This document shows positions 9,210 through 17,611 of a stretch of 64,000 nucleotides of DNA, piece after piece. Position numbers and translations under genes: made by a program. The DNA lies in contig JAHLLS010000009.1 in NCBI GenBank assembly GCA_020444045.1, forward strand, positions 1 to 64,000. Reading direction: 5' to 3'. Every line of letters starts with the position of its first letter. Within the stretch, counting starts at the first letter, position 1. Source of the stretch: Deltaproteobacteria bacterium (GTDB lineage: Bacteria > Desulfobacterota > Desulfobacteria > Desulfobacterales > UBA5852). The notes under the pieces are model-generated. The model was not told the DNA's origin and ran no database searches. It saw only the letters and a list, made by a program, of their open reading frames with translations.

Positions 9210-9786
9210 AAAGGGGAGGTATCCCCGGTGGACACCGTGGTCAGTAAACAGGTCCGGACGATTCAGTTCGTCACAAGATGAAATAATCGCTCAAAAAACC
9301 TGTCGCAGAACGCCGCTTAGGAATCAATAAATTCGATTGACAAACATAGCCCCCCCGGTGTCTAGTTCACCCATACACAAACAGCAGGGATTCGGAATCC
9401 CCCCAGTGCTGTCGATGCACCTTGCATTTAATTCAGCAGGCAACGGATATCCTACCGGGAGCACGTGCAAATTGGGGAAAAGGATCGCTACTGTCAGCCA
9501 GGCCATCTGGCGCCGAATAAGGCAGCCTTTCCAGACAGATGTGCGCCAGAGGAACAGTTCTGGAACCGTCGTCCGTTTTCGGAATCGGCCTGCCACGCCA
9601 CCATTTCACCAAAGCGGCAAAGATCACAGCACCTCACTGCCCCTTCCAAGAAACATTCTCGCTCGTTCGAAGGCGTTCCTACGATCCAGTGCCGTCAACG
9701 ACCACGGGCACCTAACGCGCTCGGATGCATCCGACCGGTTGCGCTATCTCCTTTGCCGGCAAAACAGCACCCCTGACATCCGGAAG

Positions 9787-10395
9787 ATGAATGCGCTTTT
9801 ACGGATGCCGCAGGTGTTATTGGAAATCGGGTGTGGTGACGCCGAGGCGTCCCGCCAAATCGCCCTTAAGAACCCTGGTATCGGGGTCATCGCCACCGAT
9901 CTCTATGACTGGTCGCATCAGCCTTCGAGCGGCTCCGGCTATGGCAAGATCGCCCAGGCATGGCGTGAGCGTCAGCTATCGGCGCAAACGGACTCACCTG
10001 CCAACCTTGTCATCCTTCGCGCCGAAGCGGATTTGCTGCGCTGCTTGCCGGTCGGGGCCATCGATACCATTTTGATGGTCAACCCCGAACCCCGTGTGGG
10101 AAAATTCTTTCTCGACCTGCTCCAGGGGGAATCTCTTGGCGTGAGGATCAAACAAGGTCCGAACCAGATCGTCATCCTGCCCTATTCCCGCGAAATCGGC
10201 GTGACGGCTTGCGGTGGCTGTTCGTTCGAACATGACGCCGACTGGTCCAGGGGGTTGGGGTTCATTCTGGGCAGCGGGCTCGGGTTCCGGCGAGGCGCTT
10301 CGGTATACTGGGGGGTGGATTTATCCCGGATATCGGCCTATACGGGAAACTCTACCCAGCGGGACATCTATGTCTGCGGACAACCGCTGTCCTGA
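9787..10395 (+). CDS. Small SAM-dependent methyltransferase-like protein
   Basis: 202 residues from the ATG at 9787. LEIGCGDAEASRQIALKNPG followed by VIATDLYDW is the glycine-rich motif I and the acidic end of strand 2 of class I (Rossmann-fold) methyltransferases. The arrangement is close to TrmB-like tRNA methyltransferases, but the rest, including CGGCSFEHDADWSRG, does not let me name a substrate. The frame stays open upstream to a TTG at 9337, but the extra 150 residues have no family look and a composition unlike the remainder. The start is therefore a judgement. It converges on the QueG-like gene with only 6 bases between stops. Confidence 0.6.
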   Translation: MNALLRMPQVLLEIGCGDAEASRQIALKNPGIGVIATDLYDWSHQPSSGSGYGKIAQAWRERQLSAQTDSPANLVILRAEADLLRCLPVGAIDTILMVNPEPRVGKFFLDLLQGESLGVRIKQGPNQIVILPYSREIGVTACGGCSFEHDADWSRGLGFILGSGLGFRRGASVYWGVDLSRISAYTGNSTQRDIYVCGQPLS

Positions 10396-10401
10396 CCCCT
10401 T

Positions 10402-11097
10402 TCAGCGGCCCACCGGACAGGCCAGCTCACACAGGCGGCAATAGGCGATCTTGAACCGGGTCGGCATCCCCACGACCGGCGAGGCCAGCACGACGGGGTC
10501 GCTCTCGTTTTTTTCCATCTGCTGCCGGCAGCGATCATGCCGGTAGGCCCCACCGGCAAACGCCTCCTTCGGACAAGCCCGCATACAGAACCCCTCGCAT
10601 GTTTCGCAAGGGGAAAAACCGGTCAGCGGACCGGTACACTGTACGAAACGGTCGAGAAGCAGCGCTCTGAGGCGCACCCGGGGCCCATATTGCGGCGTGA
10701 CGAGCAGATTGTTCTTACCCATCACCCCCAATCCTGCCAGGACCGCGGCATCCTTTAGGAAAACCCCTCTCTGGTGAGCGTTATAAGGAAGTTCGCTCGC
10801 TTCGACAGCATATGTTTTCCGGAACCACTTTTTCAGTTTTCGATTGATTTTGATCAGCCGACGATTGCCCGGGGTTCGGCCTTGCCGGTTGTCCCACCAG
10901 TCCATCTCCGGCTTCGCATCGTCATGCGCCAGGGCAAGAACAAGCACGGAGCGGGCCTCTTGAACACGCCAGTCAATTTGAAAACGCCGATGGGAAGGAG
11001 ACGCCAGAAGCGTAACGACATGGGCCGCGCCGACAAGCGACGCCCCCAGCGAAACCGCTTGGGTCGCGATCTTATCAAATGGCAGGGCAGGGTCCAC
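10402..11097 (-). CDS. QueG-like double 4Fe-4S protein, short form
   Basis: 231 residues starting at a GTG. The C-terminal part carries two ferredoxin-like clusters: CETCEGFCMRACPKEAF, with a further Cys in HDRCRQQ, and YCRLCELACPVG at the very end. This pattern is that of epoxyqueuosine reductase (QueG) and reductive-dehalogenase-like proteins. The middle region PYNAHQRGVFLKDAAVLAGLG matches the conserved segment of that family. True QueG is about 340-380 residues and has C-terminal repeats after the second cluster, which are missing here. I would therefore not call it queG. It is last in a same-strand run after SDR, PPOX and photolyase genes, 231 bases downstream of the photolyase. Confidence 0.7.
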   Translation of the reverse strand: MDPALPFDKIATQAVSLGASLVGAAHVVTLLASPSHRRFQIDWRVQEARSVLVLALAHDDAKPEMDWWDNRQGRTPGNRRLIKINRKLKKWFRKTYAVEASELPYNAHQRGVFLKDAAVLAGLGVMGKNNLLVTPQYGPRVRLRALLLDRFVQCTGPLTGFSPCETCEGFCMRACPKEAFAGGAYRHDRCRQQMEKNESDPVVLASPVVGMPTRFKIAYCRLCELACPVGR

Positions 11098-11328
11098 GGC
11101 GTGCTCCCGTTAACCTTGAGCTCTGGATTAAAAGGGCGATGCCTGATGATCGGCAGCTTGTTGACCATAGCAACCATTGGATGCGACTTCAACCGTCGGG
11201 CGTCATCTACAGGCAGCACTGTCGATACGTGCCATTGGTTTGAAGCGATAAGACCCCGGCGGTAAGAATCGGGCCGTGCCGTCTTGCAGCATTATCTTTT
11301 CGCTTGTCCCAGATAAGGCAGCCGGATG

Positions 11329-12876
11329 CTACAGGGTTCCGAGGGCTGAGCGGTAGTGGCCGGCTTGTTCGAGAAGCCCTTGCCGGGTTTCGTCTGTCAT
11401 CCGATCCCAGGAGCGGTAGATCATGGCCAGCCGGTGATTTCTGGCAAGCCTGGCGCGATGCCGGTGAAGGAAATCCCAATAGAGGCTGTTGAACGGGCAG
11501 GCATGCTCTCCCGTCCGCGTCCCGGGGTCGTACCGACAAGCGCTGCAATAATCACTCATCTTCCGAATGTAATTGGCCGAGGAGATATACGGTTTGGTGG
11601 CCACGACGCCTCCGTCGGCAAATTGACTCATCCCGCGGGTGTTGACAATCTCTACCCACTGGATGGCATCGATATAAATCCCCAGATACCAGGCATCCAC
11701 TTCATCCGGATGCACGCCCGCCAGAAGGGCAAAATTGCCGGTGATCATCAGCCGCTGGATATGATGGGCGTAGGCCGTCTCGAGGGACTGGGATATCGAG
11801 ACACGCATGCAGTTCATATGCGTGTCCGCCGTCCAGTAGTAATCCGGCAGGGCGGCCTGATGGTCGAAGTGATTAAGGGTTTCATATTGCGGCATGTGGG
11901 CCCAGTAGATGCCGCGCATGTATTCCCGCCAACCGAGTATCTGCCGTATGAACCCCTCCAGTTGTTCGAGCCCGATCGTTCGGCCGGCATTTTCCTGCGC
12001 GGCCGTGACGGCCGTCTGGATCACTTCCATGGGATGAAGCATCTTGGTGTTGAGCGCAAAGGACAGCCGTGAATGAAACAGGGACCCGTTATCGGTCACC
12101 ATGGCATCCTGGTAGGTACCGAAATAGGCCAGTCGTTTCTGAACGAAATCTTGCAGCTGATTTACGGCCTGTTTGCGGTTGACAGGCCAGACGAAATACT
12201 GCGGGTCAATCTCCCCGATGGTTTTTACACCGCATCGATCGATCATTGCGACGATATCGCTGACATCGTTGCGGAATGTTTTGGCAGACGGCAGCGGCAC
12301 GGCACCGTCATAACGGTTGCGGTTGCTGTGGTCGTAATTCCACTTGCCGCCCAGGGGCCTGCCGTCTACCTCCATGAGAATGGCATACTTCCGGCGCATG
12401 TGACGATAAAAGGTCTCCATGAGAAATCGCTTTTTGCCTTTGAACAGCGCCTCGACATCTCCCCTGGCGGTCAGGAAGTGTTCGGTGTCCACGGAGGCAA
12501 CGGGAACCGGCAGGCGTTCCGCCATCGTTTCCAACTGGCGGTCCAGACGATATTCGTCCGGGAGCAGATATTCCAAACGGGTGGCATTTTCCTTGGCAAT
12601 CCATTTTGTAAGGTTTTCCTCGAGGCCCTGCTCATTTTCGGGATCGTCCAGGCAGAGATAAATTACACGATGCCCCTGCTGGGATAAGGCTTCGGCGAAA
12701 TGACGCATGGCGGCAAAGAAGCCGACCACCTTCTGGATATGGTGCCTGACGTAGTCGGTCTCCTGGCGCACTTCCATCATGATGTAAACAATATGATTCT
12801 GTGGCTGTCGGAACCAGCTGTGCTGGGCGTTCAACTGGTCGCCCAGAATCAGCCGCAGGATTTTTCCCTTTGCCAT
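11329..12876 (-). CDS. Iron-sulfur bacterial cryptochrome/photolyase (FeS-BCP type)
   Basis: 515 residues, the usual length of the cryptochrome/deoxyribodipyrimidine photolyase-related (PhrB-like) family. Members carry FAD, an antenna chromophore and a 4Fe-4S cluster, and PhrB repairs (6-4) photoproducts using light. The start MAKGKILRLILGDQLN is typical. Four Cys residues fit the cluster ligands: one in THMNCMRV, two in DYCSACRYDP and one in EHACPFNSLYWDF. The FAD-binding helical domain includes QILGWREYMRGIYW and ALLAGVHPDEVDAWYLGIY. It follows the PPOX gene by 34 bases and likely shares its transcript. Whether it repairs DNA or only signals cannot be told from sequence. Confidence 0.9.
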   Translation of the reverse strand: MAKGKILRLILGDQLNAQHSWFRQPQNHIVYIMMEVRQETDYVRHHIQKVVGFFAAMRHFAEALSQQGHRVIYLCLDDPENEQGLEENLTKWIAKENATRLEYLLPDEYRLDRQLETMAERLPVPVASVDTEHFLTARGDVEALFKGKKRFLMETFYRHMRRKYAILMEVDGRPLGGKWNYDHSNRNRYDGAVPLPSAKTFRNDVSDIVAMIDRCGVKTIGEIDPQYFVWPVNRKQAVNQLQDFVQKRLAYFGTYQDAMVTDNGSLFHSRLSFALNTKMLHPMEVIQTAVTAAQENAGRTIGLEQLEGFIRQILGWREYMRGIYWAHMPQYETLNHFDHQAALPDYYWTADTHMNCMRVSISQSLETAYAHHIQRLMITGNFALLAGVHPDEVDAWYLGIYIDAIQWVEIVNTRGMSQFADGGVVATKPYISSANYIRKMSDYCSACRYDPGTRTGEHACPFNSLYWDFLHRHRARLARNHRLAMIYRSWDRMTDETRQGLLEQAGHYRSALGTL

Positions 12877-12910
12877 TCCGTTCGGTCCTTTTGATTCGCC
12901 ATCTTTGCGG

Positions 12911-13300
12911 TCATGCGTCTTTGTTATCTCCCAGGAGGGGCCGCACCCGCATCAATTCGAAGAAAACGAGGAATTTGGGGTCTTTTTCAGGATCGGTATC
13001 CGAGGAGAAGCGTCGACGCCGGAGTTCATAGAGCCGTTCGGTCTCTTTTTCTTCCCGGATTTTCTTCAGATAGAGGCGCTTGCCGCTGTATCCGCGGCGA
13101 TGCTCCACGAAAAGATAGCTTGCAAAGGGATTGGACTGCAGGTTCGCGTGGGACAGGCGATCCCGCATAATGAATGCCAGGGTGCCGTCTTCCATGAAGT
13201 GCGGCTTGGCGTAAATGGCAGAATTGACATGTCCGTTGCCGTCGGCCGTGGCCAACACACCGATCCCGTTAACATTTTCAAAATATTGGGGAAGTTCCAT
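12911..13300 (-). CDS. Pyridoxamine 5'-phosphate oxidase-like flavin-binding protein
   Basis: 129 residues from the ATG at 13300, which has GGAGT 7 bases upstream. The pattern GIGVLATADGNGHVNSAIY followed by LAFIMRDRLSHANLQSNP and ASYLFVEHRRGYSGKRLYL is that of the PNPOx-like split barrel, which binds FMN or related cofactors. Such short members are generally uncharacterised flavin reductases or oxidases. The C-terminus is highly charged. Directly upstream of the photolyase gene on the same strand, it may supply or use flavin in the same setting; this is inference. Confidence 0.8.
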   Translation of the reverse strand: MELPQYFENVNGIGVLATADGNGHVNSAIYAKPHFMEDGTLAFIMRDRLSHANLQSNPFASYLFVEHRRGYSGKRLYLKKIREEKETERLYELRRRRFSSDTDPEKDPKFLVFFELMRVRPLLGDNKDA

Positions 13301-13474
13301 CGATAAGACTCCTATGTTTGGGAATTCAAGTTGCGTGCGGGCAGCGTGCCCAGGCGCTCCGCCCTGGAAAAACATGCTTGGTAAATGCTTGCGGCCCAGG
13401 CGGCGCTGAAATGCATCTCAGCGCTTAAGACGGTCGGTAAATATCGCGGCCGCCTCCGCCATAGGGTTTGGTCT

Positions 13475-14188
13475 TTACTTAAAGGTGCGCAAGGCCCCCA
13501 TGCCGCCGTCCACATGGAGAATCTGACCTGTCACCCAGGACCCGGCTTCGCCCAGAAGGTAAAGTGCCGCGGCGGCAATGTCCGGCGGTTGGCCGATACG
13601 CTTGAGCGGATGGCGGTCGTCAGCCGCTTTCTGCTTTTCTTCGCTGTTGAGAAGAGACGCGGCCAGGGGGGTGGCCGTCAATGAAGGCGCGATGGCATTG
13701 ACCCTGATCTTAGGGGCCAGTTCGGCTGCCAGCGAGCGCGTGAGACCTTCCACGGCCCCTTTCGCACTGGCGATGCTGGCGTGATAGGGCATGCCGGTCT
13801 GCACCGCAACCGTGCTGAAAAGGACGATGCCGGGACGATTATCGGCTTTCTTGAGCGCCGGAAGACAGGCCTGAATCGACTGAACCGCACCGAGGACATT
13901 GATCTGATAATCAGCAATGAAATCCTCTTCCTTGAGTCCACGGAAGGGGCGCAGGCGAATCGAGCCCGGGCAGTAGACCAGTCCATCAATCTTTTTCGGC
14001 AAGGCATCTGCAGGTATTGGGTCTGTCGTAACATTCAGGGGCATATGCGTCACGCCGGTGATACCCGCCAACGCTTCCGATGTTCGTGACCCAACGACCA
14101 CGTGGTGGCCCTGGGCGGCCAACTGCCGGGTCACCTCCCATCCGATTCCCGAACTGCCTCCGATGACGACATAATGCTTCTGATCCAT
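13475..14188 (-). CDS. Short-chain dehydrogenase/reductase
   Basis: 237 residues from the ATG at 14188, preceded by AAAGGAA. VVIGGSSGIGWEVTRQLAAQG is the TGxxxGIG-type cofactor loop of classical SDRs. The catalytic set appears as Ser in LFSTVAVQTGMPYHASIASAKG with Tyr in MPYHASI and Lys in SAKGAVEG, a spacing slightly different from the usual YxxxK: the SDR YxxxK would be expected as YxASK, and here the Tyr and Lys are seven residues apart. AELAPKIRVNAIAPSLTATPL is the typical region after the active site. Substrate unknown. 174 bases separate it from the PPOX gene downstream. Confidence 0.85.
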   Translation of the reverse strand: MDQKHYVVIGGSSGIGWEVTRQLAAQGHHVVVGSRTSEALAGITGVTHMPLNVTTDPIPADALPKKIDGLVYCPGSIRLRPFRGLKEEDFIADYQINVLGAVQSIQACLPALKKADNRPGIVLFSTVAVQTGMPYHASIASAKGAVEGLTRSLAAELAPKIRVNAIAPSLTATPLAASLLNSEEKQKAADDRHPLKRIGQPPDIAAAALYLLGEAGSWVTGQILHVDGGMGALRTFK

Positions 14189-14603
14189 TCGCTTGCATTC
14201 CTTTCCCGACCCTATTCGTGCGGATCGTAAAAACACCGTTTTGGGCTGACACTACCCCCGGCCCTAATGGCGGTGCCGAAATGGTCATCCACCCGGTTTA
14301 TCGGCAATCAACCACACATAGAGATTTACCATCTCCCGGATACGCCCTACGCCAAATCCGCTATGCTTCAGTGCCGAGACGAAGGCGGCCCGATCAAAAC
14401 GGTCTTTTTGCGGATGTTTCATCGCGTTTCATTTTGGATCGCGCCGGCCTTCTGGTTGCCAATGAAAATTTACGGCTTGCAATTCTCTTGCGCGCTGTGA
14501 CGTCCAACAAAGCAACCCATTGGATCGTATGCATTGGACGATAAGGCTGCTTCCGAGGTTTGACAAACCGTCAAGCAATATTCTGATCGATACGTGTCTC
14601 TCG
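14189..14603. other. Intergenic stretch without supported gene
   Basis: The 415 bases between the radical SAM gene and the SDR gene hold only overlapping open frames with no family resemblance and no good ribosome-binding site. The minus-strand leader of the SDR gene lies in its left end. I saw no strong promoter, terminator or repeat. Confidence 0.5.
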
Positions 14604-15491
14604 TCAACGACGCGGCGCAGGATCACGGCCGCGCATGGCATGATAGCGCTCATAGGCCTGCGTCCATGTCGGCGACATACGGACGCGTCGGGTGGGCCAG
14701 GAAAAACCGAAATGACCGCAAAGGCGGCAGAAGACGTCGAGATCTTCCCGCATGTCGTCCCCCGGCGGCGGCAGGCATTCCCGCCCCCGTCCGAAACCAA
14801 AAACCCGGTCGATGGCACCGGCGATCGCGCAGGGATAATATCCATGTGGTGTCAAACCAAGGCCGCAGTCTTCCAGAATGCGACAGCCGCAGCTGGTGTC
14901 GGCCCACCGATATAACGGACGGTCGATCGGGGCGACATTGAAAGGACGAAACAGCCGCTGCCGGCCCCCTTTCCACGTGTTCTTGATGTCGATGCCGGCC
15001 GGCAAATTATCCAGGCGACGACGAACAGAGGAGCCGCATCCGTTGGTGCAAACCACGACGCGCAGGCCAGGGTTCGCGCTGGCCTGATAATCCATCAGCA
15101 TCTTGATAATCGACGTAAAATCAGGGTGCAGGGTCGGCTCACCGCCCAGCAGGCGGATGCGTTCCCATGATCGACCGGTTGCTACACTTTCCCGGATGAA
15201 GGCAGCAACGGCTGCCACAGACATATCACACCGGCTTGGCGCCTGCGTGCAGGATCGGTTACAGTTGCGGCACTGCAGATTGCAGCGATAGGTCAGGTCG
15301 AGCTCGATATACCGCCTGCTGATACGAAAGGGTCGCCCCAGGCGATGCACCACCGGGCGCTGGCAACGAACGAAGTGATAAAGATCTTTTGCCAAACGCG
15401 GCACGGTAATATTGCGATGAATCCTGGCCGACGCCATATGATGATGCCCTGCTGAAGCATTGCGGGCGGCAGCGGCAGCCCCTGACCTCAT
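14604..15491 (-). CDS. Radical SAM protein with auxiliary-cluster Cys residues
   Basis: About 295 residues from the ATG at 15491 (GTG 15545 and ATG 15437 are alternatives; none has a clear ribosome-binding site). YIELDLTYRCNLQCRNCNRSC contains the CxxxCxxC motif that holds the radical SAM cluster, and RIRLLGGEPTLHPDF is the GGEP motif. Downstream Cys residues, in SCGCRILEDCG, GYYPCAIAG and FCRLCGHFG, suggest a SPASM-like auxiliary cluster as found in peptide- or protein-modifying radical SAM enzymes. No partner enzyme is nearby on the same strand. A 44-residue ORF with a strong ribosome-binding site diverges from it. Function unknown. Confidence 0.8.
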   Translation of the reverse strand: MRSGAAAAARNASAGHHHMASARIHRNITVPRLAKDLYHFVRCQRPVVHRLGRPFRISRRYIELDLTYRCNLQCRNCNRSCTQAPSRCDMSVAAVAAFIRESVATGRSWERIRLLGGEPTLHPDFTSIIKMLMDYQASANPGLRVVVCTNGCGSSVRRRLDNLPAGIDIKNTWKGGRQRLFRPFNVAPIDRPLYRWADTSCGCRILEDCGLGLTPHGYYPCAIAGAIDRVFGFGRGRECLPPPGDDMREDLDVFCRLCGHFGFSWPTRRVRMSPTWTQAYERYHAMRGRDPAPRR

Positions 15492-15575
15492 GCCATGATC
15501 ACCGCTGCATCCAGCGCAACGGTGCAGCCTTTTGCAGCCCTGCACATTTTTAGTAGTTTTAACCTATCGTCTAAC

Positions 15576-15581
15576 TATAAT
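15576..15581 (+). promoter_or_regulatory. -10 box (TATAAT) upstream of the 44-residue ORF
   Basis: A perfect TATAAT lies in an AT-rich stretch that contrasts with the GC-rich flanks. No good -35 box is at 16-18 bases (best is TAGTTT at 15554-15559), so activity is uncertain. The start of transcription would be near 15588, giving a leader of about 86 bases before the ATG at 15674. Confidence 0.3.
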
Positions 15582-15673
15582 TTTAATATCGTTGCCAGAT
15601 GCAATTCCATGTCTAAATTGTACTATAAGAAGGGCAGCGACCCGCAACAATCCAACCGACAAGGAGAAACACC

Positions 15674-15808
15674 ATGGAAAATACACGAACGGACGACTAC
15701 ACCAAAGACGACAATGATGGTCATGTGGATACCCGTGAACAGAATCAGAACTGTGAAAAACCGGATCCCCATTTGGGATGTGATCTCGGCATCGATGTCG
15801 CAGGGTAA
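15674..15808 (+). CDS. Small acidic 44-residue protein, unknown
   Basis: The ATG at 15674 is preceded by AAGGAG at 15661-15666 with an 8-base spacer, one of the best ribosome-binding sites in the window. The product begins MENTRTDDYTKDDNDGHVD and ends LGCDLGIDVAG. It is strongly acidic, with two Cys residues (QNCEKP and LGCD). It has no signal peptide or membrane segment and I do not recognise it. It diverges from the radical SAM gene, 180 bases away. It could be a regulator, a small metal-binding protein, or a substrate of the radical SAM enzyme; all three are speculation. Confidence 0.45.
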   Translation: MENTRTDDYTKDDNDGHVDTREQNQNCEKPDPHLGCDLGIDVAG

Positions 15809-16106
15809 ACGCGCGGCGGTGCGTCGTGACAGGCTTCGGAACAACAATAGCCATTCCTGGATACGGCATCAAGCGTTGTGAGAAAAACGTTGCAGCCCGC
15901 GTAAAAACTGGACCATCAAGTTTAAAGGCAGAGTTTCAAGAAAAAGGCAACAATCATAATACCCCACGGATCTGAACTGGGCGGACTAATGGATTGACTT
16001 CGGAACGATAGACTGGAATGCAACGAGCAGAATCAAAATAGAATGTAGGGGCTGATACCATGAAGAAATCTGGGTTAAGCCATTCCTCCATTACAATTAT
16101 CGTGCA

Positions 16107-16787
16107 TCAACCTAATATTTTATGAATTTTCTTTCGACCAATTCCGGCAAGACCAATGATACCGATTCCCATAAGCAAGATGGATGACGGCTCAGGAACT
16201 GGGGTAGGCGCAGTACATGAAACGCCGTGGATAGTTAATTGGCTGTAGTCGAGTATCCAATTGTCTGCAGGTTGATTACTAACAGTATAACCGCCTTTCG
16301 CATACTGAGTTTCTACCCTGATCAATACATGACCGTCCTCTAAAAGATTCAGGTTTGAGGAAAGATCAAATGTATCCAGTCGAGCATAGTTTTTCCCTCC
16401 GCTTTCCCCATCCGTAAGATAGCCAATCTCCTCCCCATCGACAAGCAATCGGCTAAGTCCGTAGAATCCTTGCCCTCCGGTGAAAATTTCCAAATATGCA
16501 TCTGTGATAGTAAATTCTTCCCCTATAATAAAATCGTGCTCCCAAGAAAAATGTGGGAGAATTCCCCTGTTAGTCCATCCATCAGTTATTTGACCAGCAG
16601 CAAGTCCGTAATTCATATCAAAAATTACAACTTGGCCTTCAAGTACATTTAGGCCAAACCCATCCTTGTCTCCAACAAGGTCCGTGAAGGATACAACGCT
16701 GTTCGGCGTAACTTCCAGGGCATTGACCGGCGAGCAAAAAAACAGAGCGAACAGAACGATCACCACCACTTTCAACCCTTTGCCCAT
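16107..16787 (-). CDS. PEP-CTERM exported protein
   Basis: 226 residues from the ATG at 16787, directly preceded by AAAGGAGGT. A signal peptide (VVVIVLFALFFCSPVNALEV) opens the protein. The C-terminus is a textbook PEP-CTERM tail: PVPEPSSILLMGIGIIGL, a hydrophobic helix, then GRKKIHKILG. Exosortase recognises this tail and places the protein at the cell surface or in exopolysaccharide. The body looks like an all-beta domain (HFSWEHDFIIGEEFTITDAY). Base composition is clearly more AT-rich than the neighbours, so it may have been acquired. No exosortase gene lies in the window. Confidence 0.85.
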   Translation of the reverse strand: MGKGLKVVVIVLFALFFCSPVNALEVTPNSVVSFTDLVGDKDGFGLNVLEGQVVIFDMNYGLAAGQITDGWTNRGILPHFSWEHDFIIGEEFTITDAYLEIFTGGQGFYGLSRLLVDGEEIGYLTDGESGGKNYARLDTFDLSSNLNLLEDGHVLIRVETQYAKGGYTVSNQPADNWILDYSQLTIHGVSCTAPTPVPEPSSILLMGIGIIGLAGIGRKKIHKILG

Positions 16788-17113
16788 TCTACCTCCTTTG
16801 CAAACCTGCAAATCATATAATTGCAAGCGGCTGAGTAGGAATTTTGTTGCTAACATTTCCGAATATTCAAAGCCTCGGTTTATGCTTTGCAATTAATACG
16901 CCTATACTAAAGCAATTTGAGAATAAAAACTTACTGTATTCACAGACAGATAGAAACGTAGACATTATCTGGCACCCAGGTTGAGAACTATAGTTCCCAT
17001 CTTATTGGAGACTATTTTTCTTATTAATAGATCCTCGACCTATTAGATCGAGTTTGGATAAGCGCCCGATAAAGCGTCGCCTATTCCAATGATTTGGGAA
17101 ATAGATCACTGCG
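16788..17113. other. AT-rich intergenic stretch upstream of the PEP-CTERM gene
   Basis: 326 bases carrying the leader of the PEP-CTERM gene and the end of the kinase/LysM operon. It is AT-rich. I found no convincing terminator, no confident promoter pair and no ORF worth calling. Confidence 0.4.
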
Positions 17114-17611
17114 TTAATCCGGATAGGTCCGCGGTCCGTATGGTGCCGGAGGGGTTCCATCTTCCGGGAAATCGTCTTCATCAGCGGGCGCAACTTTGGG
17201 CGCCTCCCGCTTGACCGGTGTGGGCGACTTTCCAAAGCGGCGGGCGTAGCTGCGGGTCATGGGGTCGGTGCGGCGGGATAATTCCTGTGGAATGAACACC
17301 ACATCGCCTTTGCGTAAATCGTTTGTTCGGAGATTGGGGGTAATCTTGGCCAGAATCCGGGCGTTTCCTTCGTTTCCGGTATACCAGCGGGCAATCACCG
17401 ATAGCGATTCCTCCGGCCAGCGCACCTCGTGCAGATAACAGGGAACGCCCTGATAGGTTACGCTGGGCAGCACAACCTTGCGGGGCGGGGCCTTGCTGCT
17501 GGCAGTCAGGGGTTCCACTTTCGGCTTAAAGGCCGTGCAGGCCGTCAGACTAAAAAACAGGAGTGTGAAAAGTGCCCAGCCGCAGAATAGTCGCCAACCG
17601 CATCGTCTCAT
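17114..17611 (-). CDS. LysM-like lipoprotein
   Basis: 165 residues. The signal peptide ends in a lipobox (SLTACTAF), so it is lipid-anchored. Residues about 60-108 (VRWPEESLSVIARWYTGNEG ... LRKGDVVFIPQEL) follow the pattern of a LysM peptidoglycan-binding module. The C-terminal third is Pro- and charge-rich and probably disordered. Its ATG overlaps the stop of the kinase gene (ATGA), so it is translated together with the kinase. This pairing suggests the kinase and a cell-wall-contacting lipoprotein act in one pathway; that link is inferred from the overlap only. Confidence 0.8.
   Translation of the reverse strand: MRRCGWRLFCGWALFTLLFFSLTACTAFKPKVEPLTASSKAPPRKVVLPSVTYQGVPCYLHEVRWPEESLSVIARWYTGNEGNARILAKITPNLRTNDLRKGDVVFIPQELSRRTDPMTRSYARRFGKSPTPVKREAPKVAPADEDDFPEDGTPPAPYGPRTYPD

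Noticed and set aside
9337-9786. N-terminal extension of the methyltransferase frame
   Set aside because: 150 extra residues from a TTG have no family match, and the composition differs; the ATG at 9787 sits just before the motif I strand.
15495-15881. Plus-strand frame of 128 codons near the radical SAM gene
   Set aside because: Low-complexity and Thr/Arg-rich translation, no ribosome-binding site; the 44-residue frame with AAGGAG overlaps it and is better.
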